A stretch of DNA of 64,000 bases, taken from contig JALVUD010000044.1 of NCBI GenBank assembly GCA_027035765.1, positions 1-64,000 of the forward strand. Direction: 5' to 3'. The first letter of the stretch is position 1. The number at the start of each line of letters is the position of its first letter. A program made the position numbers and the translations under genes. This stretch comes from Campylobacteraceae bacterium (GTDB lineage Bacteria > Campylobacterota > Campylobacteria > Campylobacterales > Sulfurovaceae). Shown here one piece after another: positions 42,901 to 52,496 of the stretch. Below the pieces are notes generated by a model. The model was not told the DNA's origin, did no database searches, and was given only the letters and a program-made list of their open reading frames with translations.

Positions 42901-43920
42901 GGCCTCTTTGATGGTAAGCTTTTTCATGGGGACCATCAGGAAGATCCCGACCAGTTTCCCCACGAAGGCGGCCAGAAAGAGGAGGATCGCCAGCTCGGGT
43001 GCCTTGAGCATCCCCTCCAGATCGACGCTCATCCCCACCCAGAGGAAAAAGATCACCCCGAAAAAGCCGTAGGCCACTGCCCGGGTGGCCCGGTCGGCTC
43101 GCTCACCCGGCTCTCCCGCGGCGTCAAAGACCGGACGCATCAAAATCCCCGCCACGATGGCTCCCACCACGAGGCCCAGATCGGCATACTCGGCAAAGCC
43201 GCCGAAGAGGAAAAGGACCAGGATCATCATCATCACCAGGTTGGAGACTTTGACCTGGGTCCAGTGGGAGAGAGGCACCAGGACGAAGCGCCGGACAAAC
43301 CAGGCAACGACGATGAAGATCGCCACATTCATGGCCACGGTCCATATCTCCCGGGTGTCGCTGGTGACCAGGCCGCTCTTTTCGCTGATCCAGATGGAGA
43401 CGAAGGCGACCAGGAAAACTTCGATCACATCGTCGAGCACCCCGGCCCCGACGATGTAGTTGCCCACCTTGGTCCGCAGCAGCTTGAACTCGTCGAGGAT
43501 CGGGACGATCACCGCTTCGGCCGTGGGCATACGGGTCACTCCAATGACGAAAGCCAGGGTCCAGCCGTACCCCAGCCAGAGCATCACTCCCATCCCCATC
43601 AAAAAAGGAACCGCCGTATTGAGCACCGTCGCCAGGACGATCTCGCCGCTTTGGGCGCGCATCTCCTTCATGTCGATCTGCAGGCCGATGAAAAAGAGGA
43701 GAAAAAGAACCCCCAGGTCGGCCAGCACTGTAAAGATCTCACCGTCGATCCCCCGGGTGAGCAGAGTACCCAGCGGCGTGTAGTGGACCCCCATCGCCAC
43801 GAAGAGCGCCGCAAGGATTCCCGGGATTTTAAGCCGCTCCAGGAACCCGGCCAGAAAATAGCTCAGACCGAACATCAGTGAAAGCAGCAGCAGAAATTCA
43901 CCCAATACCTGATCGTTCAT
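39970..43920 (-). CDS. Fusion of CPA2 Na+/H+ antiporter and SERCA-like P-type ATPase
   Basis: A single uninterrupted 1316-codon frame. Residues 1-398 are a CPA2 antiporter with about 12 membrane spans and the GVLDDV ion site (Asp163-Asp164), as in electrogenic NapA-type exchangers. A linker of about 25 residues (Pro/Ala/Glu-rich) leads at ~425 to a full type II P-type ATPase: N-domain start PWHAKPLQAV, TGES at 589, M4 PEGL at 705, CTDKTGT with Asp748 phosphorylated, KGAPE 875, GDGVNDAP 1047. The metal residues of SERCA are present: Glu706 (M4), Asn1114 and Glu1117 (M5), Asn1142, Thr1145 and Asp1146 (M6). Calcium is the likely ATPase substrate. It starts an operon with the DUF4010 gene. Confidence 0.9.
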   Translation of the reverse strand: MNDQVLGEFLLLLSLMFGLSYFLAGFLERLKIPGILAALFVAMGVHYTPLGTLLTRGIDGEIFTVLADLGVLFLLFFIGLQIDMKEMRAQSGEIVLATVLNTAVPFLMGMGVMLWLGYGWTLAFVIGVTRMPTAEAVIVPILDEFKLLRTKVGNYIVGAGVLDDVIEVFLVAFVSIWISEKSGLVTSDTREIWTVAMNVAIFIVVAWFVRRFVLVPLSHWTQVKVSNLVMMMILVLFLFGGFAEYADLGLVVGAIVAGILMRPVFDAAGEPGERADRATRAVAYGFFGVIFFLWVGMSVDLEGMLKAPELAILLFLAAFVGKLVGIFLMVPMKKLTIKEAWTIGIGLNARLTTEIIVAKLLLDAKLIDTQLFTALVAASSVSTIVVPLLFSVLVVRWREDLMRSAPVAFPASGAAPQTPEEAEIPWHAKPLQAVLELLHTDPKKSLDDEEARKRLGIYGPNRIEAVHKEKWYWILLRQFTDVLILILLVAAGISFAIGEMGDALTILAIVILNGILGFVQEFKAEKAIEALQRMLSPQCRVLREGKERQIEATQLVPGDIVLLEIGDRVPADLRLVQAVNLKVDESPLTGESVPVAKSLKAVPEEAPLAERSDMVWMGTSVTNGYARGVVVATGMATEFGKIARLTSEVKQTRTPLQKKLAVLGKKLGILSIAISALVAIVGYLFGKDLMEMFLTGISLAVAVVPEGLPAVVTITLALGVKAMVRQHALLRRLQAAENLGSANVICTDKTGTLTQNQMTVQKIWLFGGAVDVTGSGYDPAGHFEADGKRVNYKARKDLQLLLKTGLVCNHASLSKEEAGWKITGEPTEAALIVAAYKAWLSPGEPKVISEFSFNSQRKRMTVVVEENGQKVAYVKGAPEVLLERAAWYLEGTEKKPLDDAARKRFEAAYVSLAKSGLRTLALAKRILPEETKLDPDDVEKDLTLLGVVGIIDPPRPEVPEAIATARRAGIQVIMITGDAPLTALAIARQVGLDAPRAVTGNELAGMDDEALRTALKEGVIFARTTPRDKLRIVKALQDEGLVTAMTGDGVNDAPALKRADIGIAMGQRGTDVAKGAADMILLDDNFASIIGAVREGRRQYDNIKKFVTYLLSSNTGEVIAIFVNILLGGPLILLPVQILWMNLVTDGMTAVALGLEPAEKGIMERPPRSVNAPFLQLRGIIMIILLGSWIGGGTLWLFHHYLASGLPQAQAVALAQTVAFTGIIILEKMNVFNYRSLRAPMPVIGFFSNPWVLGAWTVTVGLQVAAVYVPFLQKALHTVPLRLEDWGMIFAVAVPLFVVVELYKWFEWWVMKKRGA

Positions 43921-44118
43921 CTTTTGGCTCCTTGCTCAATTATACTATTTGTCGCCAAATCCGGACCGAAGGAGCATTTCAAACGGACTTTTCGATTATT
44001 CTTCGATATTCCTGATGGAAAATGCAATGTTTTTTGAATTTTATTAAATAATTTAATCTTATTTTTATTTATATTCGGTTATCCTTCCGTACACTTAAAT
44101 ATATTTCAAGGAGAAAGA

Positions 44119-45336
44119 ATGAAATTGAAGCAGCATTTCATGAAAAGCACCGTGATCCTCTCGATGGTCGCCTCGACAGCCCTCTACGCCACCAACGGCG
44201 ACACCCTCATCGGCGTCGGTGCCAAAACCCGCTCTATGGGTGGCGCCGGTATCGCCTTCAGCCACGGAGCCGAATCCACCCTGGTCAACCCGGCCCTCAT
44301 CACCCATGTTCAGGATACGGAGATCAGCTTCGGCGGTACGATCTTTATGCCGGATGTCAAAACAGACATCGGTCCTACCGGATCTTACGGAAAGAGTGAT
44401 GCCGATATCAGTATGATCCCCGCCGTAGCTATCGTCAGCCATTTTGATAACGATATTTATATCGGTGCCGGTATGTACGGAACTGCCGGTATGGGAACCG
44501 ATTTCCGTGGCAACCCTGGTCTCATGAATATGGAAACCACACTGCAGCTGATGCAGTTCGTCGTTCCTGTCGCCTACAAAACCGGTGGATTGAGTATCGG
44601 TATCGCGCCGATTCTGCAGTACGGCTCTCTGGATATCAACTATCTTCTGCCTCCGGCCTTTGGCGGTCCGAGAACTATAGGTGACGGTCAACATCAGGAC
44701 TTCGGTTTCGGAGCCAATGTCGGTCTGACCTACGATTTCGGGAGCGGGATCACCGTCGGTGCCATGTACAAAAGCAAAATCAAAATGGATTACAAGGGTG
44801 CACTTACCACTGCCGTACAACCCTTCCTCGGACTCCCCGGCTTCCCCCAGGATATCGGAAGCCATCTCGATCAACCGGCTGAGTTCGGCATCGGTTTGGG
44901 ATGGAGAAGCGGACCGCACGGCATCGCTATTGACTGGAAACGTATTCAGTGGAGCAATGCGGCAGGGTATAAACAGTTCGGTTGGGATGATCAGAATGTC
45001 TTTTCTGTAGGTTATCAGTATGATGCCGGTACCTGGTCTGCCAGAATCGGTTTCAACCATGCAAGCAACCCTATCAAAGAAGGCAATGGAGCAATCCCGG
45101 GTGAAGCAGCTCTGAATATGTTCAATCTTCTGGGCTTCCCCGCGACGGTCGAGAACCATATCACTGCCGGTGCCAGTTATCAGTTCAGCAAAAATTTCTC
45201 CGGTGACTTTACCGTTACCTATGCAACACAGAAAAAAACAAGCGGTGATATCTCCGCGCTGTTTGGACCTGGAGCACAAATCAAGAACAAACATAACCAG
45301 CTTGGTCTGACCGTCCAGCTCAACTACAAATTCTAA
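44119..45336 (+). CDS. FadL/OmpP1-family outer-membrane transport protein
   Basis: A 405-residue outer-membrane beta-barrel. A signal peptide (to about residue 25, ...ASTALYA) is followed by the FadL hallmark GVGAKTRSMGGAGIAFSHGAESTLVNPALI, where the NPA segment forms the plug/hatch, then alternating hydrophobic strands ending in the barrel-terminal Phe (LTVQLNYKF). FadL-type porins let hydrophobic molecules (fatty acids, aromatics, hydrocarbons) cross the outer membrane; the substrate here is unknown. AAGGAGAAAGA precedes the ATG, in an AT-rich promoter region divergent from the fusion gene. Confidence 0.9.
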   Translation: MKLKQHFMKSTVILSMVASTALYATNGDTLIGVGAKTRSMGGAGIAFSHGAESTLVNPALITHVQDTEISFGGTIFMPDVKTDIGPTGSYGKSDADISMIPAVAIVSHFDNDIYIGAGMYGTAGMGTDFRGNPGLMNMETTLQLMQFVVPVAYKTGGLSIGIAPILQYGSLDINYLLPPAFGGPRTIGDGQHQDFGFGANVGLTYDFGSGITVGAMYKSKIKMDYKGALTTAVQPFLGLPGFPQDIGSHLDQPAEFGIGLGWRSGPHGIAIDWKRIQWSNAAGYKQFGWDDQNVFSVGYQYDAGTWSARIGFNHASNPIKEGNGAIPGEAALNMFNLLGFPATVENHITAGASYQFSKNFSGDFTVTYATQKKTSGDISALFGPGAQIKNKHNQLGLTVQLNYKF

Positions 45337-45689
45337 AATCCTTTTTGGCAGGTCGGGCTCACGCCCGACAACTTCCATCCCACCTCCATAATATAGCTCT
45401 TACAAAAACTCTCGCTATTTTCATTCCTCTCAACGTACCACAACCTCATCAGCGATAACTAGACGAACTTCCCCTGGAAATAAGCTGGAGTGAGAACGAC
45501 CGGGAGAAGAAGATCCTGTAAAAGCCATGTTGATGATCAAACGCGGTTGCTATGCCTCTTGGGCAGAAAACACGACTTGCAGAGTAACGAGAAGTGTAGT
45601 ATAGCTTTCGAATAAATCGAGCTCCGGCCTTTGACTCCGGTCCGTTATGGCGTAAAAGTGCGAGTCGGCCTCTCCGAAAATGCCGTCAC
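45337..45689. other. Convergent gap with one palindrome and no gene
   Basis: 353 bases between the FadL and amidase genes. GTCGGGC-TCAC-GCCCGAC (45352-45369) lies 16 bases after the FadL stop; it is preceded by TTTTT rather than followed by it, so it is more like the dispersed palindromes than a terminator. I see no ORF or RNA gene in the rest. Confidence 0.6.
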
Positions 45690-46982
45690 CTACTCCAGCT
45701 CCCGTTCACGGTTCAGCAGATAGCGGGCGATCCCCTCGGCGATCCCTTTGGCCTCCAGGTCCTGATAGCGGGGATTGAAGAGACGCTTTTTCTCCCAGGG
45801 ATGGGTGATGTAGCCTGTCTCCACCAGGATCGCCGGCATTTCGGCCCCCACCAGGACCCAGAAAGGTGCCGGCCGCACTCCGCCGTCCTCCACACCGCGA
45901 TAGCGGCTTCGGAGATTGGCCAGAATGCTGCGCTGGACATCCAGGGCCAGCTTGTTGGAGAGAATGATCTTGGAGCGGGTCAGGGTCTTGAGGAAGGTGT
46001 TCATGCTGTTGCGGTAGTACCTGGTAAACCCGACGCTGTTCTCCTTGGCGGCGACGCGGCGGGCCCTGGCGCTACGGGCCGGCGAGAGGAAGTAGGTTTC
46101 GACCCCGTGGGCGACGCCGGCTCGGCTGAGATGCCCCACGGCATTGGCATGAACAGAAACGAAAATATCTCCATGCTTGATATTGGCATAGCGTGTGCGG
46201 CGATGGAGCTTGATGAAACGATCCGAACTTCGGGTCATCACCACATCGAAGCCCATCCGTTTGAGATGTTTGCGCAGTCGCAGGGCGATCTGCAGAACCG
46301 CATCCTTCTCCCGGTAGCGATGGGTAGGATCCAGTGCCCCGGTATCGTGACCGCCATGCCCCGGATCGACAATGATCCGATAGCGCCGGTGGGGAGAGAG
46401 AGGACGGTCCTTCATCAGGCGGCTCTTGGCAGGCTTTCGGGCGTCACTCTTGTGTTTGCCTCTTTTTTTATTGTGTTTGACGCTCCTGTGCTTCGGAGCT
46501 TTGTCCGTCTTGGAAGTGCTCTTCGAACCGATGGAAGCAAAAAGACCATGAATGCTCCCGTGGCCGCCGCCTGAACCTTTGGGCAGAACGATCAGGTAGG
46601 TATCGCTTTTGAGGGGATAGTGGGCGACAGCATAGGCCTCCGGAGTTTCGATGACCAGACGCACCGTATCACGACGATACTGGGCAATACGGATGGAACG
46701 GATCTGAGGGCCGTAGTGAAGATTTTTCGCAATACCTCGCGAGCCCAGACGTGTCTTTTTCAGATCGAAGACGTAGCGGAAGGATCCCTTGCCTTCGAGC
46801 ACGAAATGGTGGACATTGCTTCGATCAAAAGGATGGTTGAAATGAAGCAGGAGACGGTCGTATCCCATCTCCAGGGATTGGAGCGTCACCGGAGAAGCCG
46901 CCGCGGCCGGCAGAAGGGCTCCGGCGATCAGCAGCAACCCGGCCACAAGCGGCCGCAGGAACGAAAGAGTTCTACTCTCCAT
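45690..46982 (-). CDS. amiC: N-acetylmuramoyl-L-alanine amidase (AmiC type)
   Basis: This exported amidase cuts the bond between MurNAc and the stem peptide and splits septal peptidoglycan at division. The 430 residues comprise a signal peptide (1-29, LLIAGALLPAAAA), an AMIN targeting domain (~30-130), a Lys/Ser-rich basic linker (~145-200) and an Amidase_3 domain (~205-425). Zinc and catalytic residues are in IVDPGHGGHDTG (His), YREKDAVLQIA (Glu), FVSVHANA (His) and LVETGYI (Glu). The start overlaps the NMO gene by 11 bp. The EnvC-like activator and FtsEX lie upstream in the same long gene set. Confidence 0.94.
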   Translation of the reverse strand: MESRTLSFLRPLVAGLLLIAGALLPAAAASPVTLQSLEMGYDRLLLHFNHPFDRSNVHHFVLEGKGSFRYVFDLKKTRLGSRGIAKNLHYGPQIRSIRIAQYRRDTVRLVIETPEAYAVAHYPLKSDTYLIVLPKGSGGGHGSIHGLFASIGSKSTSKTDKAPKHRSVKHNKKRGKHKSDARKPAKSRLMKDRPLSPHRRYRIIVDPGHGGHDTGALDPTHRYREKDAVLQIALRLRKHLKRMGFDVVMTRSSDRFIKLHRRTRYANIKHGDIFVSVHANAVGHLSRAGVAHGVETYFLSPARSARARRVAAKENSVGFTRYYRNSMNTFLKTLTRSKIILSNKLALDVQRSILANLRSRYRGVEDGGVRPAPFWVLVGAEMPAILVETGYITHPWEKKRLFNPRYQDLEAKGIAEGIARYLLNRERELE

Positions 46983-48066
46983 GGATCAGCTTGTCCATCA
47001 GTTCCCGGACAGTAATGATCTCCTTGAGACGATAGCCGTTGGCACCGGTGAAGAAGAGACCCGTCTCCTTCTTGCCGTCGTAGGCGTCGCTGAGGCGGTC
47101 GGCGATACAGTATCCCACCGCTTTGGCCTCCTCGCCCCGGTGACAGGGAGCGACACAGTTGGAGATGCAGGCGATCTTGGGGGCGGTCCCCTCTTCGATT
47201 TTCCGGTGAAGCTCGGTCTTGACCCCTCGGGCGGGATAGCCGACCGGGGATTTGAAGAGTTTGATATCCTCCTCTTTCGCCTCGATGATGGTCCGCTTGA
47301 AGGTCTCGCTGGCGTCACACTCCTGCGTGCCGATGAAGCGGGTCCCCATCTGGACACCGTCAGCCCCCAGTTCCATCATCCGAACGATATCATCGTGATC
47401 CCAGACTCCGCCGGCGGCGATCACCGGAATCTCTCCCCACTTTTTGGCCTCCTCCACCACCGGGGGCAGGATCGCCTCCAGCTGGTTTTCGGGCTTGAAG
47501 CAGTCTTCGTACTTGAATCCCTGATGCCCGCCGCTGAGCGGTCCCTCGACGATCACCGCGTCCGGCAGCCGCCCGTGGGCCTTCTCCCAGCGGCGGCAGA
47601 GGATCCGCAGTGCCTTGGCCGTGGAGACAATAGGCACCAGGGCCACGTCGGGATAGTTTTTGGCCGCCTCGGGCATGGTCAGGGGCAGCCCGGCTCCGGT
47701 GATGATAATATCGGCCCCCGCTTCGCAGGAGTCACGGACTACCCGGTCGTAGTCGTTGATGGCATAGAGCACGTTGCTGGCCAGGGGCTTGTCACCGCAG
47801 AGTTTGCGGGCGTTCTCGAAGATCTTGAAGAGCGCCCGGCGGGAGTAGAAGTTCTCCACCTGATAGGGTCGTCCGTCAGCCATCAGCTTGTCGGCATAGG
47901 CCCGATTCTCGTAGATCCCGGTTCCGACGGAGCTGATGACCCCCAGGCCGCCTTCGCGGCTGACGCTGCCGGCCAGCCGGTCCCAGGAGATTCCGACCCC
48001 CATTCCCCCCTGGATGATGGGTTTTTCGATGAGATGCTTTCCGATCTTGAGAGGTTTGAATTCCAT
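46972..48066 (-). CDS. Nitronate monooxygenase / FabK-like FMN enzyme
   Basis: A 364-residue TIM-barrel flavoenzyme of the 2-nitropropane dioxygenase family. Motifs: PIIQGGMGVGISWDRLAGSVSREGGLGVIS (FMN site), GAGLPLTMPEAAK, VEGPLSGGHQG and PVIAAGGVWDHDDIVRMMELGADGVQMGTRFIGTQEC. Relatives include class I nitronate monooxygenases, which oxidise the toxin propionate 3-nitronate, and FabK enoyl-ACP reductases; the ISNCVAPCHRGEEA cysteine-rich insert near the C-terminus is common in the epsilonproteobacterial form. The exact reaction is uncertain. It lies 2 bp after tyrS. Confidence 0.86.
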   Translation of the reverse strand: MEFKPLKIGKHLIEKPIIQGGMGVGISWDRLAGSVSREGGLGVISSVGTGIYENRAYADKLMADGRPYQVENFYSRRALFKIFENARKLCGDKPLASNVLYAINDYDRVVRDSCEAGADIIITGAGLPLTMPEAAKNYPDVALVPIVSTAKALRILCRRWEKAHGRLPDAVIVEGPLSGGHQGFKYEDCFKPENQLEAILPPVVEEAKKWGEIPVIAAGGVWDHDDIVRMMELGADGVQMGTRFIGTQECDASETFKRTIIEAKEEDIKLFKSPVGYPARGVKTELHRKIEEGTAPKIACISNCVAPCHRGEEAKAVGYCIADRLSDAYDGKKETGLFFTGANGYRLKEIITVRELMDKLIHGE

Positions 48067-48068
48067 GA

Positions 48069-49271
48069 TTATCCTACCTTAGCCCGTGCAAATTTCCGTT
48101 TGCCCACCTGGAGAATATACTCTCCGGGCTCCAGCGTGAGCTGATCGTCCTCGACTTTCTCCTGGTCGATCCGGACCGCCCCCTGCTTGATGTCCCGGCG
48201 CGCCTGGGAGTTGGAGGGCTCGAGTCCCGCCTCCACCAGCGCTTTGCAGATCCAGATCTCCGGTTCCAGATCCACCTCCGGAATATCCTCGGGGATCTGC
48301 CGCGCTTTGAAGAGGCTGTCAAAAGCCTCTTTGGCCTGCTGCGCCGCCGCTTCATCATGGAAGCGGGCCGTGATCTCCAACGCCAGCATCTCTTTGGCCC
48401 GTTTGGGGTGCAGCTCTCCGCTTTCGACCTGCCGTTTCATCTCGGTTATCTCTTCCAGGGAGAGGGTGCTGAGCAGCTCATAATAGCGCCACATCAGTTC
48501 GTCGGAGATCGACATCAGCTTGGCATAAATCTCCCTGGCAGGTTCGGAGATACCCACATAGTTGCCCAGGCTTTTGGACATCTTCTGTACGCCGTCGAGT
48601 CCTTCCAGGATTGGCATCATCAGCACCGCCTGCTCTTTGCCCACGTTGTAGGCCCGCTGCAGATGGCGTCCCATCAGGAGGTTGAACTTCTGGTCAGTCC
48701 CCCCCAATTCGATGTCACACTCCATGGCCACACTGTCGTACCCCTGCAGCAGCGGATAGAGAAACTCGCTGATAGCGATGCTCTGGCCGCTTTTGTAGCG
48801 TTTTTCGAAATCATCCCGCTCCAGCATCCGCGCTACGTTGTACTGAGTCGTCAGCTGGATCAGTCCGTCGGCCCCCAGGGCATCGAGCCAGGTGGAGTTG
48901 AACATCAATTCCGTCTTTTCGGGGTCGAGGATTTTGAAAGCCTGGTCCTGATAGGTCTGGGCATTTTTTCTGACGGTTTCCCGATCCAGAACCTTGCGGG
49001 TCTCGCTCTTGCCGGTGGGATCACCGATCATGGCGGTGAAATCCCCGATCAGAAGCTGCACGATGGCTCCGTGCTGCTGAAAGGCCGCCAGTTTCTGAAG
49101 GATGACGGTGTGACCGAGATGGAGATCGGGAGCGGTGGGGTCCAGCCCCAGCTTCACCCGGTAGGGCTCTCCCTTTTCGTAGTAGTTGCGCACCAGGGTT
49201 TCGATGCGCTCCCGATCGATGATCTCGGCAGTTCCCCGCTCGATCTCTCGCATGGCCTTGATAACGGGCAT
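48069..49271 (-). CDS. tyrS: Tyrosyl-tRNA synthetase
   Basis: TyrS charges tRNA-Tyr. The 400-residue class I enzyme has the HIGH-type motif PDLHLGHTV (~48-56), the tyrosine-binding [13 protein letters not shown] and [23 protein letters not shown], the KMSKS motif (~232) and an S4-like RNA-binding domain at the end ([25 protein letters not shown]). It is the short TyrS of the TyrZ-like branch used in H. pylori. The gap to spoT is 18 bp. Confidence 0.96.
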   Translation of the reverse strand: MPVIKAMREIERGTAEIIDRERIETLVRNYYEKGEPYRVKLGLDPTAPDLHLGHTVILQKLAAFQQHGAIVQLLIGDFTAMIGDPTGKSETRKVLDRETVRKNAQTYQDQAFKILDPEKTELMFNSTWLDALGADGLIQLTTQYNVARMLERDDFEKRYKSGQSIAISEFLYPLLQGYDSVAMECDIELGGTDQKFNLLMGRHLQRAYNVGKEQAVLMMPILEGLDGVQKMSKSLGNYVGISEPAREIYAKLMSISDELMWRYYELLSTLSLEEITEMKRQVESGELHPKRAKEMLALEITARFHDEAAAQQAKEAFDSLFKARQIPEDIPEVDLEPEIWICKALVEAGLEPSNSQARRDIKQGAVRIDQEKVEDDQLTLEPGEYILQVGKRKFARAKVG

Positions 49272-49289
49272 TCCTTCTCCTCGCAGAGT

Positions 49290-51458
49290 TTATTTGTGGT
49301 TGTAGGCATCGTCCAGTGCCGCGATCTCCACCAGTTTGAACTGGCGGGAGACCGCCTGGGCAATCGCTTTTTTGTCGGCCTGTTCCGATTCCACTTCGAT
49401 CTGGCAGTACTCGGCGCTGTCACTGCTGTAGATCCCCAGCTCGATGCTGGTGACGTTGAGGCCGATCTGGGAGAGCTTTGTCAGGAGCTTCGCCAGGATT
49501 CCTTTCTGGTTCTGCAGCGCCACGATGAGCCGGTAGCGTGCCAGTTTGCTCCCCCGCCAGCGGACGAAGAGCATCGGTTCGCCAGCCTGGATCATTCCGT
49601 AGGCCTTACGGCAGAGTTTATGGTGAATAATAGCCCGGTTTTCCTTATAGAAGGCTACGATATCATCCCCCGCTTTGGGATGGCAGCAGAAGTCGAACTC
49701 CACCCGGTCCAGGGGCTTGTTGAGGAAAAAGCTCAAATGATCGATCTCCTTGATGAAGGGCTTCTTGTAGCCTCGTTTCAGAACCTCCCAGAAGCGCACC
49801 TCCCGGATCCTTGCCTGCCGGGAGATCCGATGGATCTTTTCCCTCAGCACATCCAGCTGCAGCGGAACCCGCTGGATCCCTCCCGCGGCATTGTCCTCCT
49901 CCAGGATCCGGCGGATCTCTTTCGGGGTCCGGTCGAAGATCGTCGCCAGAATGTTGTAGCCGGTCAGTTCGTTGACCTCCCGGGTCCGGGCACGGCATTT
50001 GGAGCGGATCCCCTCCTTGGCTTTGGAGGTCTTGACCGTATCGATCCAGGAGCAGTGCAGGATCGGCTCCTCCTGGGTAACGATGCGGACGATATCCCCG
50101 TTTTTGAGGATCGTCAGCAACGACGCCCGCTCTTTGTTGATGATGGCGGTGGTCGCCCGGTCCCCGATCTCCGAATGGACGGCATAGGCAAAGTCCAGCG
50201 CCACCGAATCTTTGGGGAGGGTGAAGTAGTCCCCTTTGGGGGAGAAGACCACGATATCCTCACTGAAGAGGTCGTTTTTGGCCAGTTCGTAGAACTCTTC
50301 GATGGAGTCGTCCTGATAGGGAAGGCTCTTGAGCCACTCCAGTTTCACACCGATCTCTTCAGTCGCCTCCTCTCCCTCTTTGTATTTCCAGTGAGCCGCA
50401 ATCCCGTACTCTGCCAGATGATGCATCCGCTCGGTCCGGATCTGGGCTTCGACGATATTCTCGTCATCGAACAGGGTGGTATGGATCGTCTGGTAGCCGT
50501 TGTCCTTGGGGAGGGCGATATAGTCTTTGAAGCGGGAGATCAGCGGTGTGAAACTCAGGTGCAGGGCTCCCAGGGCCTTGTAGCATTCGATGGGCTGTTT
50601 CACGATCACCCGCACGGCCAACAGGTCCAGCACCTCATCGATGCCGATCCCTTTGCGATGCATCTTGAGGTAGATGGAGTAGTAGTGTTTGACCCGTCCG
50701 ATCACCTCGAAATCATCCCGGTGGAACCCCTGCATACAGAGGGCGTTTTTGACCTTGCCGATGAAGGAGTTGAGCCGGATATGGAGGCTCTGATGGTTGG
50801 CTTTGATGTACTCGTCGATCCGTTGGTAATCTTTGGGGTAGATATAGCGGAAGCTCAGATCCTCCAGGAGGTTCTTGATCCGGGAGATCCCGAGTCGGTG
50901 GGCGATGGGGGCGTAAACTACCAGAGTCTCTTCGGAGATCCGCAGCTGCTTGGCCGGCGGAAGGGCATCGAGGGTGAGCATATTGTGGAGCCGGTCACAG
51001 AGCTTGATGATCAGCACCCGCACATCCTCGATGGAGGCGATCAGCATCTTGCGGAAAGTCAGGGCGGAGGTGATGAGCTTTTCATTGGAGTCGGAGGGGA
51101 CCAGCTTCTCGTCCCGTATGGCGACGATCTTGGTCAGTCCCTCGACGATGTGGCGCACATCGGGGCCGAAGCGTTCGCCGATCTCTTCGATGGTGTGGGG
51201 GGTATCCTCCACCACATCGTGAAGGAGCGCGGAAATCACCATCGTTTCGTCACTGCTGATGGAGGCGGTGATGGCCGCCACAAGAATAGGATGGATCACA
51301 TAGGGTTCGCCGCTTTTTCGCGTCTGCCCCTCATGGGCCCTGATCGCGAAGGCCAGAGCATCCCGGATCCGGTCGTTGAGCTCGATCTGTCGGCCAAGGA
51401 GTTCAGTGGCATCTTCGACAGACTTGAGTTTCTTGACCAGCTCCAGGAAATCGTTCAA
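49290..51458 (-). CDS. spoT: Bifunctional (p)ppGpp synthetase/hydrolase SpoT
   Basis: SpoT makes and degrades (p)ppGpp in the stringent response and is the only such long enzyme in most Campylobacterota. Domains: HD hydrolase with SALLHDVVEDTPHT, RelA/SpoT synthetase (YYSIYLKM ... NGYQTIHTTL ... EAQIRTERMHHLAEYGIAAHWKY), TGS (VVFSPKGDYFTLPKDSVALDFAY) and a C-terminal ACT (RLIVALQNQKGILAKLL). The start is uncertain. The longest frame (51596) would overlap rpoZ by 125 bp; I choose the TTG at 51458 (MNDFLELVKKLKS), 13 bp after the rpoZ stop, giving 722 residues, but it has only a weak ribosome site. Confidence 0.9.
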   Translation of the reverse strand: MNDFLELVKKLKSVEDATELLGRQIELNDRIRDALAFAIRAHEGQTRKSGEPYVIHPILVAAITASISSDETMVISALLHDVVEDTPHTIEEIGERFGPDVRHIVEGLTKIVAIRDEKLVPSDSNEKLITSALTFRKMLIASIEDVRVLIIKLCDRLHNMLTLDALPPAKQLRISEETLVVYAPIAHRLGISRIKNLLEDLSFRYIYPKDYQRIDEYIKANHQSLHIRLNSFIGKVKNALCMQGFHRDDFEVIGRVKHYYSIYLKMHRKGIGIDEVLDLLAVRVIVKQPIECYKALGALHLSFTPLISRFKDYIALPKDNGYQTIHTTLFDDENIVEAQIRTERMHHLAEYGIAAHWKYKEGEEATEEIGVKLEWLKSLPYQDDSIEEFYELAKNDLFSEDIVVFSPKGDYFTLPKDSVALDFAYAVHSEIGDRATTAIINKERASLLTILKNGDIVRIVTQEEPILHCSWIDTVKTSKAKEGIRSKCRARTREVNELTGYNILATIFDRTPKEIRRILEEDNAAGGIQRVPLQLDVLREKIHRISRQARIREVRFWEVLKRGYKKPFIKEIDHLSFFLNKPLDRVEFDFCCHPKAGDDIVAFYKENRAIIHHKLCRKAYGMIQAGEPMLFVRWRGSKLARYRLIVALQNQKGILAKLLTKLSQIGLNVTSIELGIYSSDSAEYCQIEVESEQADKKAIAQAVSRQFKLVEIAALDDAYNHK

Positions 51459-51471
51459 AAGAGGCTCGCTT

Positions 51472-51681
51472 TCAAGCCTCTTTTTCGATGTGGAGCTTGC
51501 CCTCGGCGATCTCGTGGAGGGCGATATCGGTGGCTTTGTGCTTTTTGATATCCATGTCCACCAGCGGCGCCGCTCCTCGGCTGAGCTCTTCGGCACGTTT
51601 GCCGACAGCTTTGGTCAGAAGGTAGCGGTCGTGGTTGAGACGCTCCAGGGCTTTGGCGGTGATCTGTTCCAGTCTTTTCAT
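51472..51681 (-). CDS. rpoZ: RNA polymerase omega subunit RpoZ
   Basis: The omega subunit helps assemble RNA polymerase and forms part of a ppGpp-binding site. The 69-residue protein has the family core: MKRLEQITAKALERLNHDRYLLTKAVGKRAEEL and KATDIALHEIAEGKLHI. A GGAAC-type site precedes the ATG (51681). It is placed between pyrH and spoT, as in other Campylobacterota and many bacteria. Confidence 0.92.
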   Translation of the reverse strand: MKRLEQITAKALERLNHDRYLLTKAVGKRAEELSRGAAPLVDMDIKKHKATDIALHEIAEGKLHIEKEA

Positions 51682-51707
51682 ACTATGGGTTCCTTTACTT
51701 GAGTTTG

Positions 51708-52466
<759 letters not shown>

Positions 52467-52496
52467 TCAGGACGTTATCGGGAGCCCTCCGGCACC

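Noticed and set aside
45370-45689. Possible tRNA or small RNA in the gap after the FadL gene
   Set aside because: No cloverleaf, no TTCGA-type T-loop arm in the right place, and no terminator-like end was seen.
48357-51548. 1063-residue plus-strand frame
   Set aside because: It is antisense to tyrS, spoT and rpoZ, which have all their catalytic motifs.
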